A DNA stretch of 11,952 bases from positions 1 through 11,952 of the forward strand of contig DAOVVQ010000095.1 of the NCBI GenBank assembly GCA_030637065.1. Direction: 5' to 3'. Numbering within the stretch: position 1 is the first letter of the stretch; each line of letters begins with the position of its first letter. The DNA comes from Planctomycetota bacterium. GTDB taxonomy: Bacteria; Planctomycetota; Phycisphaerae; Sedimentisphaerales; Anaerohalosphaeraceae. Both the position numbers and the translations under genes were made by a program. The notes beneath the pieces were generated by a model. The model was given only the letters and a program-made list of their open reading frames with translations. It did no database searches and was not told where the DNA came from. This document shows positions 5,620-11,952 of this stretch, one piece after another.

Positions 5620-8196
5620 ATGGTCGAGAGAAGATTTGCTTGTTTGGTTTGTGTTGTGGCAGTGCTGCTTGGTGGGGTTGTGTGCGTTTGGGCATCGGGG
5701 ACTGCACTCAACGAAAATGTTGGCTCTGGCTGGTCTGCTTCTGGTGGGGTTGTTGCTGAGTTTTCGCGGAAGCGGTCTCATGCTAATTTTGATGAGGGGA
5801 TGGTTCGTGAGTATAGTTTGCCTGATCCGCTTGTTTCGTGCGATGGCGAGGCCATCCGGAGTTCGGGTCAATGGCTTGCCAGTCGGAGGCCTGAGATCCT
5901 TGAACTGTTTCGGACTCAGGTTTATGGCCGGGCGCCGGGGGTGCCCGACGACATTCGCTTTAGGCGGTTCGATCTGGAGCGTGATGCGCTGAAGGGGGTG
6001 GCTACGCGTAAGCAGGTTAAGGTTTATTTTAGCGGTGACAAGAGCGGGCCGTCGATGGATATACTTATTTACCTGCCTAATTCCGCGGATGGGCCTGTGC
6101 CGCTTTTTATTGGGCTTAACTTCGGCGGAAACCACACCATCCATGCGGATCCGGGTATTGCTCTGACCTCCAGTTGGGTTAGGAACAGCAAAGATTCCAG
6201 CATCACCGACAATCGCGCTACGGAAAAGTCGCGTGGCGCAAGTTCTTCCCGCTGGCCTGTCGAGGAGATTCTGGCCCGCGGTTACGGTTTGGCGACGGTA
6301 TATTACGGCGATATTGATCCTGACTTTGACGATGGGTTTCTAAACGGCGGTCACGGTCTGCTGGATGCCGCGAGTGGGGAGGACCGCCCTGCCGATGCGT
6401 GGGGATCGATCGCCGCGTGGGCGTGGGGTCTGTCGCGGGCGATGGACTATTTCGAGACGGACGGCGACATTGACCATAATCGCATCGCCCTGATGGGTCA
6501 TTCGCGGTTGGGCAAGACGGCGCTGTGGGCTGGGGGGCGGGACCGGCGGTTTGCGATCGTGATATCCAACTGCTCGGGATGCGGCGGAGCGGCTATCAGC
6601 CGCCGAAGGTATGGCGAGTCGGTCGCGAGGATCAATACATCTTTTCCGCACTGGTTCTGCGGGAATTTCAAAGACTATAGTGATAATGAAGACCAACTGG
6701 ACGTTGACCAGCACATGCTGATCGCCCTTGTTGCTCCGAGGCCGGTGTATGTAGCGAGTGCGGACGAGGACTTGTGGGCCGATCCGAAGGGTGAATTTAC
6801 GGCTGCGAAGGCGGCGGAACCGGTGTATCGGCTGCTGGATGCCGGCGGGCTGGATAGCGAGGGTATACCGCCGCTTGGCCATGCTACGGCTGGGACTATT
6901 GGGCATCATATAAGGGCGGGAAAGCATGATGTGACGGATTTTGAATGGGGGCGATATCTCGATTTTGCCGACAAGCACCTCAAGAAACTGCCGTGGCAAT
7001 ACACCTTTGAGCCCGTTGACCGCTTGGAGCCCCAGCCGGACATGCCGGACCCCTTTGTCGGGCCTGATGGAAACCGCATTACGAGTCGCAAGCAGTGGCC
7101 TGGGCAGCGCGAATATCTAAAGGCGATGCTCGCCCATTATCAGTATGGACGGATGCCGCCAAAGCCGGGGAATCTGTCGGTCAAGCAGACATCGGCGAAG
7201 AAGGTTCTTGGCGGGTCGGCGACGGATATCCGGCTTACGCTGACGTTTCGGCATAACGCAAAGAGCCTCGACCTGCGGGTGGGTATACTAAGGCCCAACG
7301 GGCCGGGGCCGTTTCCGGTTGTTATTAAGAATGACCGTCAGCTCTTCGATGAGCCCGTGCGGGACCCGTCGATGCAAAGTAAGCGCGATATCGGCAGATA
7401 TGAGGAGAGTCTGGCGGGCTACCGCGACGATATGGGCGTATTCGAGGAGGCGGCTCGGCGCGGTTACGCCATTTGCAAATTCGTGAGAACGGACCTGGCC
7501 GAAGATGATATGGGCCATCGCAATGTTGGCGTTTTTCCGATGTATCCCGACTACGATTGGGGCGTTATTGCCGCGTGGGCGTGGGGCTATCAACTGGTCA
7601 TCGATGCGCTTGCCGGGCTGGATTTCGTCGATATGGAAAAGATCGTCGCCACCGGGCATTCCCGCGGCGGTAAGACGGCCCTTTGTGCGGGTATTTACGA
7701 TGAGCGGATCACGTTGTGCGCACCGAACTCATCCGGGACCGGCGGGACGGGGAGCCTTCGCTATTTCGAGCAGGACCAAAGGCAGCAGGTCATCTCCGTT
7801 CACATTTTGCGGCAGGAGCACTGGTGGGCACAACGGTTTATGGAATTCAGCGATAACGCACCTCGGCTGCCGTTCGATTCGCATTTTAATAAGGCGCTGA
7901 TCGCACCTCACGGACTGATCAACCCCCATGCCCGCCAGGACTACTGGGCCAACCCTTATGGAACCGAACTGACCAGCCGCGCTGCGGAAATAGTCTTCGA
8001 TTGGCTCGGCTGTGGCGATAATATAGCGATGCACTGGCGACAGGGTGAACATGCACAGGGGCCGGAGGATTGGCGGGCCCTGCTGGATTTTGCCGATGGA
8101 TACTTTTTTGGCCGGAAACCGGCGAGGAGATTTGATGTGTTGGCGTATCCGGATGCGAGGCTTCCTGTGCGATGGAAGGCGCCCTCTTTGAGATAG
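5620..8196 (+). CDS. tandem double CE15 (glucuronoyl esterase-like) protein, Sec-exported
   Basis: 858 residues, about twice the usual CE15 length. A Sec signal peptide (about 1-27, ACLVCVVAVLLGGVVCVWASG) precedes two homologous alpha/beta-hydrolase units, about 60-460 and 470-850. Both units show the same landmarks: DPLVSCDG/DPFVGPDG, VYGRAPG/QYGRMPP, WGSIAAWAWG/WGVIAAWAWG and the nucleophile elbow GHSRLGKTAL (Ser295) and GHSRGGKTAL (Ser681). Likely catalytic histidines are His436 (GKHDVTDFEW) and His811 (GEHAQGPEDW). Unit 1 keeps the family motifs SGCGGAAISRRRYGE, FPHWFC and VAPRPVYVASADEDLWADP. Unit 2 has diverged: SGTGGTGSLRYFEQ lacks the double arginine, and APRPV has become APHGL. CE15 enzymes cleave esters between glucuronoyl side chains of xylan and lignin alcohols. 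Unit 1 is probably active; unit 2 may have another specificity. Neighbouring exported carbohydrate genes fit. Confidence 0.88.
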   Translation: MVERRFACLVCVVAVLLGGVVCVWASGTALNENVGSGWSASGGVVAEFSRKRSHANFDEGMVREYSLPDPLVSCDGEAIRSSGQWLASRRPEILELFRTQVYGRAPGVPDDIRFRRFDLERDALKGVATRKQVKVYFSGDKSGPSMDILIYLPNSADGPVPLFIGLNFGGNHTIHADPGIALTSSWVRNSKDSSITDNRATEKSRGASSSRWPVEEILARGYGLATVYYGDIDPDFDDGFLNGGHGLLDAASGEDRPADAWGSIAAWAWGLSRAMDYFETDGDIDHNRIALMGHSRLGKTALWAGGRDRRFAIVISNCSGCGGAAISRRRYGESVARINTSFPHWFCGNFKDYSDNEDQLDVDQHMLIALVAPRPVYVASADEDLWADPKGEFTAAKAAEPVYRLLDAGGLDSEGIPPLGHATAGTIGHHIRAGKHDVTDFEWGRYLDFADKHLKKLPWQYTFEPVDRLEPQPDMPDPFVGPDGNRITSRKQWPGQREYLKAMLAHYQYGRMPPKPGNLSVKQTSAKKVLGGSATDIRLTLTFRHNAKSLDLRVGILRPNGPGPFPVVIKNDRQLFDEPVRDPSMQSKRDIGRYEESLAGYRDDMGVFEEAARRGYAICKFVRTDLAEDDMGHRNVGVFPMYPDYDWGVIAAWAWGYQLVIDALAGLDFVDMEKIVATGHSRGGKTALCAGIYDERITLCAPNSSGTGGTGSLRYFEQDQRQQVISVHILRQEHWWAQRFMEFSDNAPRLPFDSHFNKALIAPHGLINPHARQDYWANPYGTELTSRAAEIVFDWLGCGDNIAMHWRQGEHAQGPEDWRALLDFADGYFFGRKPARRFDVLAYPDARLPVRWKAPSLR

Positions 8197-8210
8197 TGGA
8201 CTGGCGTGGG

Positions 8211-8395
8211 TTAAATTCTAAATTCTAATATCTAAATCCGCTTAAACAAATACTAAATGCTAATGACTAAAATACAAAACAAAATAGAACCACGGATCCG
8301 CCTTCGCGTAAAGCGACGGCGGAACAGGTTTTCACGGATTTTTTTACCATGAAGGGCATGAAGTTATTGAAGTTTTTTTAATGACTAAAATACGA
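8211..8395 (+). repeat. repeat mosaic after the CE15 gene: A, C, I, D bounded by 15-bp direct repeats
   Basis: Module A is the clearest copy in the window, with 7-mers aaattct, aaattct, aatatct, aaatccg (8213-8240). taatgactaaaatac at 8261-8275 recurs exactly at 8380-8394. Between these lie aaccacggat (module C), element I with TCCGCC (8297-8302) pairing GGCGGA (8318-8323) and an inner TCGC/GCGA pair, a second cacggatt, and the 17-bp head of module D (8339-8355). Confidence 0.75.
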
Positions 8396-8400
8396 AAGTT

Positions 8401-8430
8401 TTTCAGCGTGGGCCAAGGCCCACCCTGATA
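8401..8430 (+). repeat. hairpin family G, copy 3
   Basis: cagc precedes GTGGGCC (8408-8414), loop AA, GGCCCAC (8417-8423), a perfect 7-bp stem, then cctgatat in place of the usual cctacggg. The stem is identical to the copy at 11828-11843. Confidence 0.75.
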
Positions 8431-8747
8431 TGGAACGACCTTTGTCAAACGTTATTTTTGTGTTTTTATTTCATTTTTCTTTTTTTGACGCTTAATGCGT
8501 GTGCTGCTTCGACAATGAATCAGTCTGATATCCGTGGATTAGCCTTTCAGCCAGAGCCGACATTGATATTCTTCGTCGCAAGCTTTGCGTTCTACGTGCG
8601 CGAGTCCAGCCCGTCCGAAACGAGCCTGTCGCATAGGGTGGCCGCAAGTAGCTTTGTTGTGCCCACGCAATTAAGCATCATTATTCCCGAATTAAACCAC
8701 AATATTCTGAACTAAACCATAAAAACAACTTCGGTGGAGGGCTGATG
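8431..8747. other. non-coding stretch between convergent genes
   Basis: No convincing gene is present. An 85-codon plus-strand frame from TTG 8458 has a hydrophobic start but no ribosome-binding site. A 20-bp-period pair, gaattaaaccacaa (8689) and gaactaaaccataa (8709), lies near the right end. The stretch is more AT-rich than the flanking genes and may be decayed sequence; its origin is not recognisable. Confidence 0.5.
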
Positions 8748-8779
8748 AAAAAAAATTAAGCCGCACCCTACCGGTCTTA
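8748..8779 (-). terminator. intrinsic terminator of the RCC1-repeat gene
   Basis: Read on the minus strand, TAAGACCG (overlapping the TAA stop), loop GTAGGGTG and CGGCTTA form a 7-bp stem with one bulged A. A run of eight T (plus-strand A run 8748-8755) follows after one A. On the plus strand no T run follows the hairpin, so it acts in one direction only. Confidence 0.6.
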
Positions 8780-10588
8780 GTCCCACCGCTGGGCGCACTC
8801 GGCGAATTCATAATAGTCGACCACGCCATCCCCACGGCGTCCGGGCGCAACATCCCTGATCGGATTCCAACCAAGCCAGTCGTCCGCAACCAACAGCAAA
8901 TCGCTCAAGCCGACCGACCCATCAGTGTCATAATCGCACTCATCATAAACCTGCTGGATAGCCAAGCTAAACCGATTTCCTCCTGTAATAGCAACAAAAT
9001 TGTTGCCCGCAGGCGGTGTCGCCTCACCATTATAATTGTTACCCCACCCCACAATGGATCCGTCAGCCTTTAGCGCGAGACTGTGATGGTAACCTCCGGC
9101 AATAAGTACAAAGTCATTGCCATCCGGCGGAGTAGCCTGCCCGTAACTGTCAGCACCCCAGCCCACAATAGAGCCATCTGCCTCAAGTCCCAGACTATGA
9201 TAGCCTCCCGCTGCAATCGCAACGAACTTTTTGTCCACGGGGGGCGAAGCACGACCATTAGTATTCTGGCCCCACCCAACCGCGGTCCCGTCAAATCTCA
9301 ACGCCAGCCCATGTTTTTCCCCCGCTGCGATATCCACATAATTAGCGTCCTGCGGCATCCCTTCCGTATACCTACTTTCACCCCACCCGACAACAGAACC
9401 GTCCACTCTAAGCGCAATGCTGAATATCTCTCCAGTGTCAATCAATACAAAGTCATTACCGTCAGGTGCCTCGTCCTCCGTTGCGTTACCCCAATCAACA
9501 ATAGAGCCGTCGGCCTTAAGCCCCAGAACACCGGCAATACCAACAAAATCATTGCCCCGGGGAGGTTCCGGGCGCCTGAAAATACTGTCCGCCCAATCAA
9601 CGATGGCCCCATCGGCCGTAAGTCCAAGGATATGCGAACGCGATGTTAAAGCAACAAAATTCTCGCCACTGGGGACTACACTCTGAAACTTAAAGTTACT
9701 CCCCCATCCCAGAACTGAACCATCCGCCTTAAGCCCAAGACCGTGTTCGCCTCCTGCGGCAAGAGCAACAAAGTCGTTATCCGCGGGAACTTCCAGCCGA
9801 CCATCATAATATTGCCCCCAACCCACAATAGCTCCCTCTTCCCTCAGGGCCAGACTGTGATAGTATCCCCCTGCAATCGCCACAAAGCCGTTGCCATCGG
9901 GCGGCATAGCCTGGTCAAGGCCGTTATTGCCCCACCCCACTATAGAGCCATCCTTTTTTAGAGCGAGACTGTGCCAGGCCCCAGCGGCAACAGCCATGAA
10001 ATCGTTACCATCAGGCGGAGTAGCCTGCCCATATATGTCATCACCCCACCCAACAATCGAGCCGTCGCTCTTGAGTCCAATGCTGTGATAATATCCCGCA
10101 GCAATCGCGATGAAATCGTTGCCATCAGAAACCGTGGCTTGACCATGATTATCCAGCCCCCACCCGACAACAGTGTCATCGCCCTTCAGGGCAAGCCCAT
10201 GATGGTAGCCTGCAGAAATAGCAACAAAGTCATTGCCTTCGGGCACCGTTGCCTGGCCAAAATTATCTCGTCCCCATCCGAAAATAGAACCGTCTGTTTT
10301 CAAGGCAATACTGAAACGTTCTCCCCCGGACAAGGCCACAAAGTCATTTCCATCAGGTGCAGTTGCCTCTCCATACGAGTCGCCACCCCAACCAACAATC
10401 GAGCCGTCCGATTTCAAACCGAGACTGTGCTGATACCCTGCTGAAACAACTACAATATCTGTAAGTTCTGCATTCGGTGTTACCCGGTCTCCCCATGCTA
10501 CAATCCGCCCGGCAGGGACTCCAGCCCCAGCGATGCCCTGCGATAGCGCCAAGAGGGCTGCGGTGAGAAATAGCCTCCAACTCCACAT
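8777..10588 (-). CDS. exported RCC1-like beta-propeller protein with C-terminal dockerin-like domain
   Basis: 603 residues on the minus strand. ATG 10588 is chosen because AAGGAG lies six bases upstream and a promoter (10632-10660) lies just beyond; a longer frame to 10660 would start inside the -35 box. A Sec signal peptide (about 1-22, LFLTAALLALSQGIAGAG) is followed by a half repeat (26-45), thirteen RCC1-like repeats of mostly 38 residues (46-531; pattern VAIAAGYHHSLALKADGSIV, then GWG) and a final half repeat (532-547). The C-terminus (548-603) has a perfect calcium-loop pattern, D552-x-D554-x-D556-G-x5-D563, followed by a degenerate second loop ending DGVVDYYEF. This is the dockerin-like module frequent in Phycisphaerae exported proteins, where it is presumed to serve attachment or sorting. 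Propellers of this kind usually bind proteins. The partner is unknown and no enzymatic motif is visible. Confidence 0.88.
   Translation of the reverse strand: MWSWRLFLTAALLALSQGIAGAGVPAGRIVAWGDRVTPNAELTDIVVVSAGYQHSLGLKSDGSIVGWGGDSYGEATAPDGNDFVALSGGERFSIALKTDGSIFGWGRDNFGQATVPEGNDFVAISAGYHHGLALKGDDTVVGWGLDNHGQATVSDGNDFIAIAAGYYHSIGLKSDGSIVGWGDDIYGQATPPDGNDFMAVAAGAWHSLALKKDGSIVGWGNNGLDQAMPPDGNGFVAIAGGYYHSLALREEGAIVGWGQYYDGRLEVPADNDFVALAAGGEHGLGLKADGSVLGWGSNFKFQSVVPSGENFVALTSRSHILGLTADGAIVDWADSIFRRPEPPRGNDFVGIAGVLGLKADGSIVDWGNATEDEAPDGNDFVLIDTGEIFSIALRVDGSVVGWGESRYTEGMPQDANYVDIAAGEKHGLALRFDGTAVGWGQNTNGRASPPVDKKFVAIAAGGYHSLGLEADGSIVGWGADSYGQATPPDGNDFVLIAGGYHHSLALKADGSIVGWGNNYNGEATPPAGNNFVAITGGNRFSLAIQQVYDECDYDTDGSVGLSDLLLVADDWLGWNPIRDVAPGRRGDGVVDYYEFAECAQRWD
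8948..10453 (-). repeat. array of 13 and a half RCC1-type repeats (about 114 bp each)
   Basis: Within the coding sequence, units of 38 codons repeat with the pattern V-A-I-x-A-G-x-x-H-S-L-x-L-K-x-D-G-S-I-V-G-W-G, then about 13 variable residues ending DGNDF. Units 1-7 and 11-13 are full length. Units 8, 9 and 10 are 37, 32 and 37 residues; units 8 and 9 have lost GWG (to DWA and DWG), and unit 9 has lost the H-S-L strand. The array starts after an N-terminal half unit and ends in a C-terminal half unit. Confidence 0.9.
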
Positions 10589-10631
10589 TCCGGTCTCCTT
10601 GCCCCCCACCAAATTATATCTTATGCAATGA

Positions 10632-10660
10632 ATTGTACCCCAAATTACCGGCTTGGTCAA
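10632..10660 (-). promoter_or_regulatory. sigma70-like promoter of the RCC1-repeat gene
   Basis: On the minus strand TTGACC (10660-10655) and TACAAT (10637-10632) are separated by exactly 17 bases, each a 5/6 match to consensus. The transcript would begin near 10625, about 37 bases before ATG 10588, giving a short leader that contains the AAGGAG site. Confidence 0.72.
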
Positions 10661-10710
10661 GGGGGAAATGGTGGTATTTTAGCTAAATGCGAAAAAAGCA
10701 GGGATTAGGA

Positions 10711-10801
10711 GCAGAATTAAAGAAGCAGAGAATTAGAGAATCTCTAAGGTCCATTCGGCTGGCTCAGAGACGGATTGGTGCGAAATATCGCACCCTACGG
10801 G
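10711..10801. repeat. repeat module E, a remnant of F, and hairpin family G (copy 4)
   Basis: E units gcagaatt, aaagaagc, agagaatt, agagaatc (10711-10742) lead to ccattcggctggctcagag (10751-10769), close to the swapped loop of F copy 2. The G hairpin follows: GGTGCGA (10777-10783), loop AATA, TCGCACC (10788-10794), tail CTACGGG (10795-10801). It lies 15 bases beyond the stop codon of the minus-strand coiled-coil gene, so its transcript would end with or contain this hairpin. No T run follows on that strand. Confidence 0.75.
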
Positions 10802-10808
10802 TTGTGGT

Positions 10809-11576
10809 TTATTGTTTTAGTACTATTATTAGTGCTGTTATTAGTGCGGCTATTGCTGTTGTGGATACTGCCATTGCTGTTATGAATATCCATAGGAAGC
10901 GTTTGTTTTGGCGGGTCATTATGTATTTTAGGTATCGGTCGCTGGCTGTGAAGGTTTTGTTCATTTGCATTATGCTTTCGGTCTGGCTGACGGTGTCGCT
11001 GTCGAGCCTGCCGAGGGTGTCGTTGAACCGGCTAAAGCCCTGGCTCATCTGTGCGTCGATCTCGGCGGCGACGGAGAGCTTCTGGTTCATCTCGCCGAGT
11101 GCGTTGGTCTGCTTAGTCGCCTGCTCGGGGATCTTTTCCAGGGTCTCGGCGATCTGCTGATCCTTGAGGGCCTTGCCCTTTAGCTGCTCGATCAGGGTAT
11201 CGACGACCTTCCGCTGGTTCTCGACGGCACCGGGCAGGGAATTGAGTACCTCGGGCAAACTCTCAAGTCGCTCCATAAGGTCCTCATGCTGGCCGACCTG
11301 CTTATCGAGATGGTCATTAATACCGCCTAACTTATCTATCAGCCGGTCGAATGCCTCGCCGAGCCGCTCTGCGCCGTCAACTCGCTGGAGGGTTGTGTCC
11401 GATTTGACGACCATCTGGCTGGCGTCTGCGACACGGCTGGGGATGGCTGACTCGATGCGATCGGCATCTGCGCCTGCGACGCCAATGGGCTCTTCGACTG
11501 AAATAGTGCCTCCGCCGCCACCTGATCGCACACCACGCCACCGGCCAACTCTCGTCCATAAATCCTTTATCGCCAT
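10809..11576 (-). CDS. coiled-coil protein with C-terminal membrane anchor, function unknown
   Basis: 255 residues on the minus strand from ATG 11576, with ribosome-binding site AAGGGA about six bases upstream. The N-terminus (MAIKDLWTRVGRWRGVRSGG) is basic and amphipathic, followed by a glycine run (19-23) and an acidic, probably disordered linker to about 55. Residues about 68-215 are rich in hydrophobic-spaced E, K, Q and D (RLGEAFDRLIDKLGGINDHL; LMERLESLPEVLNSLPGAV; QIAETLEKIPEQATKQTNAL) and should form long helices or a coiled coil. A single hydrophobic segment at 227-253 (FLWIFITAMAVSTTAIAALI...) ends two residues from the C-terminus, so the protein looks tail-anchored with its helical part in the cytoplasm. 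There is no signal peptide and no enzymatic motif. It resembles a scaffold or stress- or secretion-associated membrane protein, but I do not recognise a family. Confidence 0.75.
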   Translation of the reverse strand: MAIKDLWTRVGRWRGVRSGGGGGTISVEEPIGVAGADADRIESAIPSRVADASQMVVKSDTTLQRVDGAERLGEAFDRLIDKLGGINDHLDKQVGQHEDLMERLESLPEVLNSLPGAVENQRKVVDTLIEQLKGKALKDQQIAETLEKIPEQATKQTNALGEMNQKLSVAAEIDAQMSQGFSRFNDTLGRLDSDTVSQTESIMQMNKTFTASDRYLKYIMTRQNKRFLWIFITAMAVSTTAIAALITALIIVLKQ

Positions 11577-11598
11577 CTCGAATCCCTTTCTATTTGCT

Positions 11599-11688
11599 CA
11601 CCTTCTCCTGAAATCGGCCAAAACAGAGGACCGCATAGGCCAGAACCCACCCTGCGAGCCCACCTTACTCCCTGAAATCGGCCAAAAC
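11599..11688 (-). repeat. duplicated 18-bp block upstream of the coiled-coil gene
   Basis: cctgaaatcggccaaaac occurs exactly at 11607-11624 and 11671-11688, 64 bp apart. Similarity extends left as cacctt-ctc against caccttactc, giving about 26 related bases. The nearer copy ends about 23 bases upstream of ATG 11576 on the minus strand. The pair could be a two-site operator or a local duplication. Confidence 0.6.
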
Positions 11689-11761
11689 CCCCTCATCACT
11701 AAAATAATTAGAGGTTTTTCTTCAAATTGCAGCGATTTTCTGTTATCATTGGCAATCTGTA

Positions 11762-11870
11762 GTGAACCGCATGGGTAACAAGTTGCCCATCCTACAGACG
11801 ATTTCGCGGGAATGACAAGAGAACCGCGTGGGCCAAGGCCCACCCTACGAGTTGGAATGACAAGTGGTGA
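11762..11870. repeat. hairpin family G (copies 5 and 6) separated by half of palindrome F
   Basis: gtgaaccgc precedes ATGGGTAAC (11771-11779), loop AA, GTTGCCCAT (11782-11790), a 9-bp stem with one G-T pair, then CCTACAG. ttcgcgggaatgacaag (11803-11819) is the right half of palindrome F. gaaccgc then precedes GTGGGCC (11828-11834), loop AA, GGCCCAC (11837-11843), CCTACGAG, and another ggaatgacaag (11854-11864). The rest of 11577-11952 holds the duplicated block above; I see no gene to the window end. Confidence 0.78.
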
Positions 11871-11952
11871 TGGTGGGTGTTGTTGTAGATACGCCCATCG
11901 GTTCAAAGCTTAATCTCGAAAGGCCCAATGTGAAATTAGCAACGTATCTCTA

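Noticed and set aside
5467..6144. 225-codon open frame on the minus strand
   Set aside because: It runs from the repeat-filled gap into the antisense of the CE15 gene; part of its translation is just palindrome repeat sequence.
6340..6999. 219-codon open frame on the minus strand
   Set aside because: Antisense shadow of the first CE15 unit, with no ribosome-binding site or recognisable domain.
8458..8715. 85-codon open frame on the plus strand with a hydrophobic, lipobox-like start
   Set aside because: It needs a TTG start with no Shine-Dalgarno sequence, and the rest of the translation has no recognisable features; it may be chance or a remnant.
9083..9649. 188-codon plus-strand frame with repetitive translation
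   Set aside because: It is the complement of the RCC1 repeats; the repetition comes from the real minus-strand gene.
8948..10453. CRISPR-like regular repetition
   Set aside because: The period is about 114 bp and stays in frame throughout with protein-level conservation; it is a coding repeat, not short repeats with unique spacers.
10589..10660. N-terminal extension of the RCC1-repeat protein
   Set aside because: It would begin within the -35 box of a strong promoter and upstream of the AAGGAG site; ATG 10588 starts a clean signal peptide.
11164..11778. 204-codon plus-strand frame
   Set aside because: A serine- and arginine-rich antisense shadow of the coiled-coil gene that runs on into repeat sequence.

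Overview
The window reads like accessory chromosome from a polysaccharide-degrading planctomycete, most likely Phycisphaerae/Sedimentisphaerales. The grounds are exported Gfo/Idh/MocA and ThuA-like proteins, a CE15 esterase, an RCC1-repeat protein ending in the two-loop dockerin-like domain common in that group, and gaps full of short dispersed repeats. The placement is inferred from gene style, not from a marker gene.

Layout. Positions 1-652 (+) hold the 3' end of a NusG-type antiterminator gene and a small four-helix membrane protein, closed by a probable intrinsic terminator at 701-732. A good sigma70-like promoter (836-864) then precedes four plus-strand genes for exported proteins: a Tat-exported Gfo/Idh/MocA oxidoreductase (962-2389), a Tat-exported putative glycoside hydrolase (2676-3857), a Sec-exported ThuA-like protein (4174-5229) and an 858-residue protein with two tandem CE15 glucuronoyl-esterase-like domains (5620-8196). 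From 8777 on, genes lie on the minus strand: an exported RCC1-repeat beta-propeller protein with its own promoter and terminator (8777-10588), and upstream of it a coiled-coil protein with a C-terminal membrane anchor (10809-11576).

Together the plus-strand enzymes suggest extracytoplasmic processing of a uronic-acid-bearing plant polysaccharide. CE15 would cleave glucuronoyl esters such as lignin-xylan links, the putative glycosidase would act on the glycan, and the oxidoreductase and ThuA-like protein would modify released sugars. The substrate is an inference.

The most unusual structure lies between the genes. Nearly every gap is built from the same modules, largely in one order: a 7-bp-period AT array (A), 9-bp-period arrays (B, C, D), a CCGCC/GGCGG hairpin element (I), an 8-bp-period purine array (E), nested palindromes with conserved arms and swapped loops (F), and a hairpin family (G) whose stems differ in sequence but stay paired. 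No rRNA, tRNA, CRISPR array or transposase gene was found.
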